From an uncultured Paracoccaceae bacterium (GTDB lineage Bacteria; Pseudomonadota; Alphaproteobacteria; Rhodobacterales; Rhodobacteraceae), in the NCBI GenBank assembly GCA_905182165.1, contig CAJJAK010000006.1, positions 124,001 through 188,000 on the forward strand: 64,000 nt of DNA, read 5' to 3'. The translations under genes and the position numbers were made by a program. The notes under the pieces are model-generated. The model saw only the letters and a list, made by a program, of their open reading frames with translations. It was not told the DNA's origin and made no database searches. This document shows positions 10,593 to 19,130 of this stretch, piece after piece. Each line of letters opens with the position of its first letter. Positions within the stretch are counted from its first letter, which is position 1.

Positions 10593-11626
10593 ATTCTCTT
10601 AAAGAAAAATTAATACAAAAGTCGATAAAAGAAGGATTTGATATTTGTCGAATTTGTTCACCAGATGCTATCCCTGACGCTCCTAAGAAATTAACTAACT
10701 TTTTAAAAAATGATTATCATGGTCAAATGAATTGGCTTTATTCACGACAGTCATGGCGGTCAAATCCCAAAATTTTATGGCCTAAGACGCAGTCAATCAT
10801 AATGTTAGCTCATCGCTATACTCCTGAAATAGATCCTTTAAAACTTTTAACACATAAAGACAAAGGATCGATATCAGTTTATGCTCGTAATCGTGATTAC
10901 CATGATATTATAAAAAAGCGTTTAAAATCAATTGGTCGCTGGTTGATCAATGAAGTAGTGGGATCAGAAATAAAGGTTTTTGTTGATACAGCTCCTGTAA
11001 TGGAAAAGCCATTAGGTCAAGCTGCAGGTATAGGTTGGCAAGGAAAACATACCAATTTAGTTAGCCGAGAAATAGGAAATTGGTTTTTCTTGGGTTCAAT
11101 ATTTACTACAGTTACCTTACCGAATGACTTACCAGAAACTGACCATTGTGGTAGTTGCAGCAGTTGTTTGGATATTTGCCCTACAAACGCCTTCCCAGCA
11201 CCATATCAGTTGGATGCAAGGCGCTGTATATCGTATCTAACCATTGAGCATGATGGACCAATCGATATTGAATACCGGTCGTTAATTGGAAATAGAATTT
11301 ATGGATGTGATGATTGTTTGGCAGTGTGCCCATGGAATAAATTTGCGAAGACGGCTAATGAGATGGGATATCTCCCACGAGATGAGTTGATTGAGCCAGA
11401 ATTAAAACAACTTGTAAAATTGTCTGAAAAAGAATTCAGATCATTTTTTAGCAAATCACCAATCAAAAGGATTGGAAGAGATAGATTCATTCGAAATGTA
11501 ATTTACGCTATTGGGAATTCAAATGATCCTTCATTAATTCCATATTTAGAATCCTATCTCACTGATACGAATTATGTATTAATGGACGCAGCCAAGTGGG
11601 CGGTAGAAAGATTAAATAAGTTATGA
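10589..11626 (+). CDS. queG: Epoxyqueuosine reductase QueG
   Basis: Cobalamin- and iron-sulfur-dependent enzyme that reduces epoxyqueuosine to queuosine at the wobble base of tRNAs for Asp, Asn, His and Tyr. Two ferredoxin-like cluster motifs are visible: CGSCSSCLDICPTNAF near residue 185-200 and CDDCLAVCPWNKF near 245. DTAPVMEKPLGQAAGIGWQGKHTNL is the typical B12/active-site region with the conserved aspartate. A short HEAT-like C-terminus (PSLIPYLESYL...) follows. The start is TTG, overlapping the GST stop; the stop overlaps the ATG of the next gene. Frame intact at about 345 residues, normal for the family. Confidence 0.95.
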   Translation: MNSLKEKLIQKSIKEGFDICRICSPDAIPDAPKKLTNFLKNDYHGQMNWLYSRQSWRSNPKILWPKTQSIIMLAHRYTPEIDPLKLLTHKDKGSISVYARNRDYHDIIKKRLKSIGRWLINEVVGSEIKVFVDTAPVMEKPLGQAAGIGWQGKHTNLVSREIGNWFFLGSIFTTVTLPNDLPETDHCGSCSSCLDICPTNAFPAPYQLDARRCISYLTIEHDGPIDIEYRSLIGNRIYGCDDCLAVCPWNKFAKTANEMGYLPRDELIEPELKQLVKLSEKEFRSFFSKSPIKRIGRDRFIRNVIYAIGNSNDPSLIPYLESYLTDTNYVLMDAAKWAVERLNKL

Positions 11627-12330
11627 ATAATAAATTATTAAGTTTTGGGCATGGTTACTCAGCACACGCACTTGAAAGACTGTTATCTCTTGATGATTGG
11701 GAAATTTTTGCAACGACCAGGGGTTCAGAAAAATCTAATATAATCAATAATCGCAAAGTATCAGCTTTTATTTGGCCAGGCACAGATTTGGTCTCCCAAA
11801 TTGAAAATGCGACTCATATTCTATTGTCTATTCCTCCTAATATGGATGGAGACCCAGTTTTTTTAGAATATGGTAACGCTATAGCAAGTTCTAAGAATTT
11901 AAAGTGGATTGGATATTTATCTACTACTGGTGTTTATGGAGATCACAGTGGTGGATGGGTGGATGAAAACACTCCTTTAAAACCTACCACTGAACGAGGA
12001 AATAAGCGGGTCTTAGCTGAGAGACAATGGTTAGAATTAGCAAAAGAACGTGCGCTTCCTTTAAATATATTTAGATTAGCTGGAATTTATGGCCTTGGGC
12101 GGGGACCATTTTCAAAAGTATTAGCTGGTACAGCAAAAAGAATAATAAAGAAGGGGCAAGTATTTAGTAGAATACACGTAGACGATATTGCACAAACATT
12201 ACTAGCTTCAATTAACAAGCCTAACTTGGTGGGTATTTATAATGTATGCGATGATTTAGCTGCACCACCAGAAGATGTATTGAGCTATGATTGCAAAATT
12301 GTTAAAAAAAGAAATACCCCCAGAAATTGA
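11623..12330 (+). CDS. NAD-dependent epimerase/SDR family protein (YeeZ-like), 3' end frameshifted
   Basis: Extended SDR-type protein, about 235 residues before the break. It begins LLSFGHGYSAHALERLL, a variant glycine-rich nucleotide-binding loop, and has YLSTTGVYGDHSGGWVDE with the Ser/Tyr region, NKRVLAERQWLE and FRLAGIYGLGRGPF. The true frame shifts near 12290; IPPEIDFLEADMSEMARSFY continues in another frame, with a second break near 12378 and an apparent end near 12415. It starts in a four-base overlap with queG. The substrate is unknown; YeeZ-like proteins are poorly characterised. Confidence 0.8.
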   Translation: MNNKLLSFGHGYSAHALERLLSLDDWEIFATTRGSEKSNIINNRKVSAFIWPGTDLVSQIENATHILLSIPPNMDGDPVFLEYGNAIASSKNLKWIGYLSTTGVYGDHSGGWVDENTPLKPTTERGNKRVLAERQWLELAKERALPLNIFRLAGIYGLGRGPFSKVLAGTAKRIIKKGQVFSRIHVDDIAQTLLASINKPNLVGIYNVCDDLAAPPEDVLSYDCKIVKKRNTPRN

Positions 12331-12502
12331 TTTTTTGGAAGCTGATATGTCTGAAATGGCTAGAAGTTTTTATGCTTTTTAAAAGAGTTGATAATAAAAA
12401 AAGAGCTGATATTGAGTAGTTGGAATCCGACTTCCATTATAAGGTTGGGTTGAACTAATAGAATCAAGAATTCAAAAAAAATTGATACTATTATATAATT
12501 TA

Positions 12503-12536
12503 ATCAAAGAGCCGCATTTGGGTGAGGCTCTTTGAT
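12503..12536. terminator. Bidirectional hairpin terminator
   Basis: A perfect 11-bp stem (ATCAAAGAGCC / GGCTCTTTGAT) with a 12-base loop, flanked by AT-rich sequence on both sides. It lies between the convergent ends of the epimerase gene and the small membrane protein gene, so it probably ends both transcripts. Confidence 0.8.
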
Positions 12537-12548
12537 ATTCTAATTATA

Positions 12549-12722
12549 TTATTTAGCGCTAACACCAACTGCTATTAAAAGTGCTAATAGAATAAGCATA
12601 GGTGTACCTGTTGATGATGAAGCTGAGACTACAGGCTCTTCCATTTCTGGTGTTGCCATTGAACCAGCACTTAATGATGTTGCTGCTAACGAAAATACAG
12701 CTGCTAATAGTATTTTTTTCAT
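12549..12722 (-). CDS. Small secreted/membrane protein of unknown function
   Basis: A 57-residue protein: an N-terminal signal sequence (MKKILLAAVFSLAATSLSAG), a short acidic serine-rich stretch (TPEMEEPVVSASSST), and a C-terminal hydrophobic helix of about 17 residues (MLILLALLIAVGVSA). The ATG at 12722 is chosen over the one at 12764 because GGAGA lies 7-8 bases upstream. I recall similar small proteins, with a conserved acidic patch and terminal helix, in Rhodobacterales genomes, but none with a known role. A strong terminator follows it. Confidence 0.75.
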   Translation of the reverse strand: MKKILLAAVFSLAATSLSAGSMATPEMEEPVVSASSSTGTPMLILLALLIAVGVSAK

Positions 12723-12862
12723 TTTTTTCTCCAATTTTAACCATGTAACATGGCTTTTTGCCATGGGGTTATGAATTTATACTCGATGCTTAATTAAACC
12801 AGTAATAGTAAACTTTTGCAACGCTACTAAAGTATTTACTATTAACCAGTAAAAAAAGCTAG

Positions 12863-13459
12863 TTAAATTAATAATACTTGTGTGTCTATTTTTGATAAAG
12901 AAAATAATTCTTGAATAATAATTTTATAAAGGCCAATGCAACCATTTGATGATCTCCGACCAATTTTTCTTGTGTCATGAGTGCCGTGAATACGATAATA
13001 TTGCCAACTCAAATACAGTGCATGTGTGCCAAGGGGGTTATCTGGTCCAGGTGGAACAAACTCTGGCCACTCAGGGTTGTTTTTTAACATTGAAGGTGTT
13101 GGTCGCCAACTGGGCCCTACCACTTTTCTAACAATCTTTGTACGGCCAAGTTTTGTTAATTCGTCTGAAATGGGGACACTTGTTGGGTAAATTTTATATA
13201 TGGTTTCATCTTCTGACCAAAAGTGTATAGCCCGACTAGTGGTATCTGCTAAAATTGCACCATTTTTTAAATCATCAAAGTAAGTAGTCCAATTTCTAGC
13301 CTGAAAACTAGATATATTTCTTACAACCCCTTCTCCTAATTCACTGTCCTCAATAATAGATTGAGCAAAAATTGATTTTGATAAGGCCGCTGTTATTGAA
13401 CTAGTGAGTATCACTTTGCCAAATATTCTTCGAGATATCTGTTTTATGCTTTTTACCAT
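12863..13459 (-). CDS. L,D-transpeptidase (YkuD domain), Tat-exported
   Basis: Cell-wall enzyme that links peptidoglycan stems, or lipoprotein to peptidoglycan, through a cysteine thioester. The catalytic motif is clear: HGTHD about 25 residues before the nucleophile in RSSNGCIGLY. The N-terminus has a twin-arginine signal, ISRRIFGKVILTSSITAAL, ending near SIFAQS. About 198 residues, typical for the short periplasmic form. AAGGAAC lies upstream of the ATG. It is divergent from the CAP lipoprotein gene, and a second L,D-transpeptidase lies at 14109-14604. Confidence 0.9.
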   Translation of the reverse strand: MVKSIKQISRRIFGKVILTSSITAALSKSIFAQSIIEDSELGEGVVRNISSFQARNWTTYFDDLKNGAILADTTSRAIHFWSEDETIYKIYPTSVPISDELTKLGRTKIVRKVVGPSWRPTPSMLKNNPEWPEFVPPGPDNPLGTHALYLSWQYYRIHGTHDTRKIGRRSSNGCIGLYKIIIQELFSLSKIDTQVLLI

Positions 13460-13610
13460 GCTAAAGTTCCTTAAGAAACTTAAATTGTATGTTTATTATG
13501 ATTGAATAACAATCGATTCAATAAAAATAGTTTTATATTTAATCAAGTGTTTGATTGATGTCACATTTAGAGTTAAAGCTTTATTTATTAAAAAAAGGAT
13601 TATATTTCAC

Positions 13611-14105
13611 ATGTTTCGTTCAGCATTATTATTAATAATTGGTTTAACATTGTCTGGATGTTTGGATGCTGTTGATCTGGTCAATAATACATCAAGCACT
13701 TATTGGATTTCTAAATCTAAAGCAGCAAAGATTCACACTAAAGTGTTAGATGCAGTAAATGAACATAGAGTTGAAAATGACTTATACGAAATATCCTTGA
13801 GTGAAGAGTTGAACCTAATAGCAAAAGCACATTCAAGGGATATGTATGAGCAAGATAGGGCATGGCACTTTGGATCAGATGGCTCATCTCCTTTAGATAG
13901 GGTGGTTAGATCTGGTTTTAATGGGCAATTATTGGGTGAAAATATCTCAGAGACTTACGAAAGTGAGTTGGAAACTTTAAATGCCTGGATGCAAAGGTCA
14001 GACACTAGATCAATTATTTTACACGAAAAAGCGCGTTATATGGGTTTGAGTTGGTATCAAGCAGGGGATGGAAAAATTTGGTGGACGCAAGTTTTAACTA
14101 GATAA
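13611..14105 (+). CDS. CAP/SCP-domain lipoprotein
   Basis: A 164-residue CAP-superfamily protein. The ATG at 13611 gives a lipoprotein signal (MFRSALLLIIGLTLSGC) with the lipobox LSGC; an upstream in-frame start at 13551 would bury this signal, and AAAAAAGGA sits at the right distance before 13611. The CAP domain shows VLDAVNEHRVENDL, AKAHSRDMYEQ with the conserved His, and LLGENISE with the conserved Glu. Bacterial CAP proteins are of uncertain function; envelope location and neighbours suggest a cell-wall role (inference). Confidence 0.85.
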   Translation: MFRSALLLIIGLTLSGCLDAVDLVNNTSSTYWISKSKAAKIHTKVLDAVNEHRVENDLYEISLSEELNLIAKAHSRDMYEQDRAWHFGSDGSSPLDRVVRSGFNGQLLGENISETYESELETLNAWMQRSDTRSIILHEKARYMGLSWYQAGDGKIWWTQVLTR

Positions 14106-14108
14106 GCT

Positions 14109-14604
14109 TTATGGCAGAATATCTACTACTGTTCCAATTCTAACTAATTTATATATTTCTTCAAGTTTGAGTTTGAAACTGAAATACAACCCCAAGTCCA
14201 ATCTTTTTTAGGACGACGCCCTAGAAAGCCAACTCTACCGTGTATAAAAATATCTTTACCAGCTGATTTACCCATTTTTTTTGCTTCTGCTTTATCGGTT
14301 TTGTTTGGATATGAAATACCTAAGGATAAATGGTAAGCGCTTTTTGGATTTTTGCGGTCTATATAATACCGACCTTCGGGTGTTTTACCGTCGCCTTCTA
14401 TTTTTTTATCTCCAATAGGAGCAAAGCCGAGGTCAATATTATAGCTTTTGATTGCTTTATTCTTATTGTAAAGATACAGCTTTCGCGAATTTTTAAATAT
14501 TACTATTTAGTTACAGACTCTATTTTGTTCACTTTGAACCAAGATGAGCAAGAAGAGATTGTTGTTGTCAAAAATCCCAGTATCAAGAGTCGTCTTTTTA
14601 TCAT
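14109..14604 (-). CDS. L,D-transpeptidase lipoprotein, interrupted by two frame changes
   Basis: This gene shows up only when frames are joined. The ATG at 14604 gives a lipoprotein signal (MIKRRLLILGFLTTTISSC). After a break near 14505 the next frame reads IVIFKNSRKLYLYNKNKAI, GDGKTPEGRYYIDRKNP, HLSLGISYPN, DIFIHGRVG and the catalytic DWTWGCISVSN. A second break near 14160 leads to EIYKLVRIGTVVDILP and stop at 14109. This is the full YkuD domain of the ErfK/YafK type. It ends a few bases from the convergent CAP lipoprotein gene. The indels are probably sequence errors, since every domain motif is preserved. Confidence 0.85.
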
Positions 14605-14648
14605 TTTATCATTCTTCTTTAACTCTAACCTGTTGTTCAAAGTGGCAA

Positions 14649-15180
14649 TTATTCGTTAATAAGTTCTTTTGCTATCTGCGCTTTTGATTTTCTAGCTCTT
14701 TCAGTTTCTGATTTTAGTTGTCCACAGGCTGCCATTATATCTTCTCCTCGTGGCTTCCTGATTGGGCTAGAATAACCAGCGTTATGTATTATATCTGCAA
14801 AAGCGCGAATTCTGTTATTGCTAGAGCGCTTGTATGGAGCTCCTGGCCATTCATTGAAAGGGATTAAATTTATTTTGGCTGGAATGCCCTTTATTAATGC
14901 TATGAGGCGTCTTGCGTCCTCATCGCTGTCATTAACTTTATCAATCATTACATATTCAAAGGTTATTCTTTCAGAGTTAGAAAGCCTTGGGTAATCTCGT
15001 AAAGCTTGAAGTAACTGGCTAATATTCCACCGTTTATTTATTGGAACAAGTTTATTTCGAACTTCATCTGTTGTGGCGTGGAATGAAATTGCTAGCATGC
15101 AGCCGATTTCGTCACCGACCTTACCAATTTCTGGAACTACTCCACCGTAGGCTGAATGTAGTTCATTTTGGCCAACAACT
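14649..15180 (-). CDS. rlmN: 23S rRNA/tRNA adenine C2-methyltransferase RlmN, C-terminal piece
   Basis: C-terminal part of the radical-SAM enzyme that methylates A2503 of 23S rRNA and A37 of some tRNAs. It includes [50 protein letters not shown], and [15 protein letters not shown], and ends with [12 protein letters not shown], which holds the cysteine that forms the methyl-carrying/thiyl site. The first ATG in frame is at 15098, but homologous sequence starts right after the break at 15181. Confidence 0.92.
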
Positions 15181-15598
15181 ATCCTGCGGGATCCATTGCT
15201 ATATTCATAGCGTCCCGGACGGCATCAAAATTGTATAGTGGCTCTCCCATTCCCATTAAAACGATATTACTTAATTTACGTGGTTGGCCTACTCGATTAT
15301 TTTGTTCAGTCGGCCATTCATTCAAATCCTCACGAGCTATCAAAACTTGACCAATCATTTCTGATGGATTTAAGTTCCTTACTAATTTTTGGGTTCCAGT
15401 ATGACAAAAAGGGCAAGTCAGTGTGCATCCTACTTGACTTGAAATACATAAAGTACCTCGGTCAGTTTCTGGAATGAATACTGTTTCAATTTCGTGTCCT
15501 CCAGAAAGTCTAAGTAAATATTTTCTAGTACCATCTGTTGAGATCTTTTTTTCAACTATTGCAGGTAGGCTGATGCTAAAGTATTTTGACAGTAAGAG
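15179..15598 (-). CDS. rlmN: RlmN, central radical-SAM piece
   Basis: Open frame without a good start of its own. It contains [19 protein letters not shown] and the radical-SAM cluster motif CTLTCPFC (CX3CX2C), then the SAM-binding [11 protein letters not shown] one-base deletion after DPAG near 15181 splits it from the C-terminal piece, and another break near 15580-15620 splits it from the N-terminal piece. Confidence 0.9.
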   Translation of the reverse strand, partial: LLLSKYFSISLPAIVEKKISTDGTRKYLLRLSGGHEIETVFIPETDRGTLCISSQVGCTLTCPFCHTGTQKLVRNLNPSEMIGQVLIAREDLNEWPTEQNNRVGQPRKLSNIVLMGMGEPLYNFDAVRDAMNIAMDPAG

Positions 15599-15618
15599 TT
15601 ATATCATCTTTTGATATA

Positions 15619-15837
15619 TTACCCAATTTTTGAAAAATCGGTGATACCTTTTTGATAAAGCCATCCCCATATTTGGTTCAGTCGCATGTTTAAGTGCTTC
15701 TGTTCAATACCCGCTTTTAATAAATGTTCTGAAAGTGCTAGCTTAGTCAGGCCTATTATATTTATTTTTTGATCAATAAGTTCATTGCGAGGAATTGTGA
15801 TCACGTCATTTATTATAGGAGGTGATGTTGTCAACAA
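15619..15837 (-). CDS. rlmN: RlmN, N-terminal piece
   Basis: N-terminal accessory domain of RlmN: KINIIGLTKLALSEHLLKAGI and LRMRxxQIW-like sequence (MRLNQIWGWLYQKGI). It then shifts frame at about 15620. The gene starts 51 bases from the stop of the IalB-like gene upstream on the same strand, so the two may be co-transcribed. Confidence 0.85.
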   Translation of the reverse strand: MLTTSPPIINDVITIPRNELIDQKINIIGLTKLALSEHLLKAGIEQKHLNMRLNQIWGWLYQKGITDFSKIG

Positions 15838-15887
15838 GCTATCCTTTAGTGTAGACTAATTTACTTATTTAATTGGCTGGAAAGTAC

Positions 15888-16418
15888 TTAAGTTCCACAA
15901 CGTTTTTGTGCTTCTGCAAATGCGGCTGAAAAGCCCAAAAGACTAAATGTGTCCTTAGTCCTAGTACCTTTTTTAGAAGTACCTGACACCAATGCTTTTA
16001 CACCACGCCGCAAAGACTTTAATAACGCTTCGTTCTCTTCTGAAGACTTTGGCCATGCCCATTCTCCATCCGTCTGTGATAACATGTGTTCTGAAGAACC
16101 TATTGATACTTTTACCGCAGATCCATTTTTAAATGGGTAACCACTTGTAAAAGAAATTTGACCAAAAATACTTTGAGAAGGTTCAAAAAGAGCAAATAAT
16201 TGAATTTCAGAGCGGTTTACTTTTACTAATTTTCCGTTTCGGGTTGCTTTCGTTCTACTAGGCGCAGAAACAATCCAGCATTGCGAAGGGTTATTTTCCA
16301 TGAAAACTGACCAGTCTTCTTTAGAATCAACTCGGTTAGTGGAAAATGTTTTAGATATTGCTGGCGTGCAAAAAAGAACAGTCATCAAGGTTAGTATAAT
16401 AATATGTTTTTTCATCAA
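15888..16418 (-). CDS. Invasion-associated locus B (IalB)-like periplasmic protein
   Basis: About 176 residues with a signal peptide (KKHIIILTLMTVLFCTPAISK). The mature part has the IalB-type pattern DWSVFMENNPSQCWIVS, ISFTSGYPF and GTRTKDTFSLLGFSAA, with two cysteines likely to form a disulfide. IalB proteins are named from Bartonella, but homologues are common in free-living alphaproteobacteria, where their function is unknown. It sits just upstream of rlmN, an arrangement I associate with Rhodobacterales (from memory, not searched). Confidence 0.82.
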   Translation of the reverse strand: MMKKHIIILTLMTVLFCTPAISKTFSTNRVDSKEDWSVFMENNPSQCWIVSAPSRTKATRNGKLVKVNRSEIQLFALFEPSQSIFGQISFTSGYPFKNGSAVKVSIGSSEHMLSQTDGEWAWPKSSEENEALLKSLRRGVKALVSGTSKKGTRTKDTFSLLGFSAAFAEAQKRCGT

Positions 16419-16523
16419 TAATGTCTGCCTTATTTTTCTTCGCTGTCGAATATAATTAATCTATAACTGCTATTAAGAACTATTTCTTTAGTTTTATGCA
16501 TACTAACTCAATTTTAATTAGTA

Positions 16524-16539
16524 ATTCTAGTCCTAGAAT
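16524..16539. promoter_or_regulatory. Palindrome upstream of the asparaginase gene
   Basis: ATTCTAG-TC-CTAGAAT is a perfect 7+7 dyad centred about 45 bases before the asparaginase ATG. A two-base loop is too tight for a good RNA hairpin, so a protein-binding operator is more likely than a terminator. Confidence 0.4.
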
Positions 16540-16576
16540 GTTTTATTAAAATAAAAATAACATTTAAGGAATTCTT

Positions 16577-16942
16577 ATGTCAAAGGCTGTGCCAATGGTC
16601 AAAGTTCTGCGGGGTGATTTTGAGGAGTCTGTTCATGTCGGTCATGCGGTTGTTTCAAATTCAAAAGGTGACATTATCGAAGCTTGGGGTGATCCTAATA
16701 GGTTGACTTTACCAAGATCATCTTCAAAAATCTTACAAGCAATTCCGTTAATTGAAAGTGGTGCTGCCGACAAATATTTTTTGAATAATAATCATCTTGC
16801 CTTAGCCTGCGCGTCTCATCAAGGAGCTTATGCTCATACAAATATTGTCCAGGAATGGCTAAGCGCAATTGATAGGTCTGATAATGATTTACGCTGTGGT
16901 GTTCAATTTCCAAGTGATAATTGGCCAGTAATCACTTGGTGA
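16577..16942 (+). CDS. Asparaginase (type II-like, PF06089 family), N-terminal piece
   Basis: N-terminal third of an asparaginase of the AnsA-unrelated PF06089 family (Rhizobium etli type). It starts KVLRGDFEESVHVGHAVVSNSKGDII and includes LPRSSSKILQAIPLIESGAA and LALACASHQGA, all typical. The enzyme would hydrolyse L-asparagine to aspartate and ammonia. The frame breaks near 16925, after CGVQFPSD, and continues in 16921-17559. AAGGAATT precedes the ATG. Confidence 0.85.
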   Translation: MSKAVPMVKVLRGDFEESVHVGHAVVSNSKGDIIEAWGDPNRLTLPRSSSKILQAIPLIESGAADKYFLNNNHLALACASHQGAYAHTNIVQEWLSAIDRSDNDLRCGVQFPSDNWPVITW

Positions 16943-17559
16943 AAACCGATCAATCCGCCTGCCGTTACCACAATAATTGTTCAGGAAAGCACTGCGGATT
17001 TTTGACATTGGCGCAACATTTGCATGCCGGGCCTGAGTATCACGAGGTGGATCATCCGGTTCAAATTAAGAGTTGTTTTGAGGATTTAACGAATACTTCT
17101 AATGCTCTTTCTGTAATGGATGGTTGTTCTGCGCCCAATTTTGCTTGCACATTAAATGGCTTAGCTCAATCTATGGCCATTATTTCTGAAGCAACTGAAA
17201 TCAGTTCTTCGAGTAGAACCAGAGCCGCTTATAAGTTACGTCATGCAATGCTTGAGTATCCAGGTTTAATTGCTGGTGATGGACGTGCTTGTACTGAGTT
17301 AATGCTGGCAATGGACAAAAGAGCAGCAATAAAAACAGGAGCGGAGGCAGTATTTGTAGCGATAATACCAGAATTAAAATTGGGTATAGCGTTGAAAATA
17401 GAAGATGGTAACATGCGTGCTTCCGAGGCGGTAATAGCAGAATTATTAGTGCGTTATAATATTTTAGACAGGAAACACCCTATGGCAATAAAACGGTTGA
17501 AGGGACCGATAATAAATTGGAATGGCTTTAAAACAGGTGAATATAAAATTTGTTTTTAA
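16921..17559 (+). CDS. Asparaginase (PF06089 family), C-terminal piece
   Basis: Contains CRYHNNCSGKHCGFLTLAQHL, DGCSAPNFACTLNGLAQSMA, DGRACTELM and KTGAEAVFVAIIPE, the conserved blocks of the family, and ends NWNGFKTGEYKI. A gap of about 150 bases to the ureide genes suggests a separate transcript from puuE-uraD. Confidence 0.85.
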   Translation: MASNHLVKTDQSACRYHNNCSGKHCGFLTLAQHLHAGPEYHEVDHPVQIKSCFEDLTNTSNALSVMDGCSAPNFACTLNGLAQSMAIISEATEISSSSRTRAAYKLRHAMLEYPGLIAGDGRACTELMLAMDKRAAIKTGAEAVFVAIIPELKLGIALKIEDGNMRASEAVIAELLVRYNILDRKHPMAIKRLKGPIINWNGFKTGEYKICF

Positions 17560-17711
17560 TAAAATTTAATATTTTTTAACTAAATTACTTGATTTAACTT
17601 TCATACATAGATGTATTTTCTTGTTAATTTAACTTCAGTGGATAAAATATCTTGATAATCACTCGATCGATGTTGAGTTAAAGGTAGTTTGCAAAATTTA
17701 GGATTTATTTG

Positions 17712-19130
17712 ATGAAAAATCGTTATCCAAGAAATATGTTGGGGTATGGTCCCAAAAGCCCCAAGGTGCAGTGGCCTAATAATTCAAATATTGCTGTTCA
17801 ATTTGTGGTTAATTACGAAGAAGGTGGTGAAAATAATATTTTACATGGAGATGAGGCGTCAGAAGCTTTTCTATCAGAAATAGTTGGTGCTAATCCTTGG
17901 GTAGGTCAACGTCATTGGAATATGGAATCTATTTATGAATATGGTTCAAGGGCTGGGTTTTGGAGATTACTGGAGATTTTTCAAACCGCTAATATAAAAC
18001 CTACGGTATTTGGTGTCGCAACTGCGCTGGCACGGTCCCCAGAACAAGTATCAGCTATGAAAGACTTGGACTGGGAGATAGCAAGTCACGGATTGAAATG
18101 GATAGAGCATAAAGACATGTCGGTTTCGGAAGAGAGTAAACAAATCAAAAAAGCAATAGTTTTGCATAAAGAAGTAACTGGAAAAGAGCCGCAAGGTTGG
18201 TATCTAGGTAGATGTTCGATGAATACTGTAGATTTGGTAAGTTTGGAGCAGAAATTTAAATATATTAGTGATGCCTATGACGATGATTTACCTTACTGGA
18301 AGTCCTACGAAGGTTTTGATCAATTAATAATACCTTATAGTTTAGATGTGAATGATATGAGGTTTGCTACCTCGCAAGGGTTTAATAGTGGAGATCAGTT
18401 TTTTAGTTATTTGAAAGATACATTCGATTGTTTGTATGAAGAGGGTGAGAAAGGCCGACCCAAAATGATGAGCGTTGGGTTGCATTGTCGATTGGTAGGC
18501 AGACCTGGTCGCGCGCAAGCTTTAAAAAAGTTTATAGATTATTGCAGTGAGCATGAAAAGGTTTGGTTTCCAAAAAGAATAGAAATAGCAGATCATTGGA
18601 TTCAAAATCATCCTCCTACTGATTTATTTTGTCCGTCCAAGTTAAAACAATCAGAATTTGTAAATGCATTTGGAGAAGTTTTTGAAAAATCACATTGGGT
18701 GGCCGAGCGAGCCTTTGAATTAGAATTAGGACCAGCACATGATACTGTTATTGGAATTCATTCTGTACTTGTGAGAAGCTTTAGAGCAGGGAGTAAAAAG
18801 GAAAAATTAGATGTTCTTAAGGCGCACCCAGATTTGGCAGGAAAACTATTTGTATCTAATGACTTAACAAAAGCTAGCACGTCGGAGCAATTATCTGCCA
18901 GACTAGATGAGTTGACAGAAGAAGAATTTAATACTTTCTCTGATCTTAACCAGAGTTATTTTGAGAAACATGGTTTTCCATTTATAATTGCAGTCCGAGA
19001 TTATGATAAAGATGGTATATTGAATTCTTTTAAAATACGTTTGAAAAATGAAACAGAGTTAGAATTTAATGAGGCTTGCGCTCAGGTTGAGCGTATAGCT
19101 TTAATACGTTTGAAGGATATTTTAACATGA
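17712..19130 (+). CDS. puuE: Bifunctional allantoinase PuuE / OHCU decarboxylase UraD
   Basis: Two purine-catabolism enzymes fused in one chain of about 472 residues. Residues 1 to ~300 are PuuE, a polysaccharide-deacetylase-fold allantoinase (RYPRNMLGYGP start, EIASHGLKWIEHKDMS, GWYLGRCSMNT). From ~305 on it is UraD, which makes S-allantoin from 2-oxo-4-hydroxy-4-carboxy-5-ureidoimidazoline; FEKSHWVAERAFE and LKAHPDLAGK are its hallmarks. ATG 17712 is preferred to TTG 17709. The stop overlaps the allE ATG. The fusion is, as far as I recall, known in alphaproteobacteria. Confidence 0.93.
   Translation: MKNRYPRNMLGYGPKSPKVQWPNNSNIAVQFVVNYEEGGENNILHGDEASEAFLSEIVGANPWVGQRHWNMESIYEYGSRAGFWRLLEIFQTANIKPTVFGVATALARSPEQVSAMKDLDWEIASHGLKWIEHKDMSVSEESKQIKKAIVLHKEVTGKEPQGWYLGRCSMNTVDLVSLEQKFKYISDAYDDDLPYWKSYEGFDQLIIPYSLDVNDMRFATSQGFNSGDQFFSYLKDTFDCLYEEGEKGRPKMMSVGLHCRLVGRPGRAQALKKFIDYCSEHEKVWFPKRIEIADHWIQNHPPTDLFCPSKLKQSEFVNAFGEVFEKSHWVAERAFELELGPAHDTVIGIHSVLVRSFRAGSKKEKLDVLKAHPDLAGKLFVSNDLTKASTSEQLSARLDELTEEEFNTFSDLNQSYFEKHGFPFIIAVRDYDKDGILNSFKIRLKNETELEFNEACAQVERIALIRLKDILT

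Noticed and set aside
14330..14659. A plus-strand hydrophobic open frame of 109 residues
   Set aside because: It is the antisense shadow of the frameshifted L,D-transpeptidase lipoprotein gene, whose YkuD motifs are clear on the minus strand.
15795..15804. TTGTGATCAC, resembling the GntR operator
   Set aside because: It is a single, imperfect copy inside the rlmN coding region, not at a promoter; probably chance.
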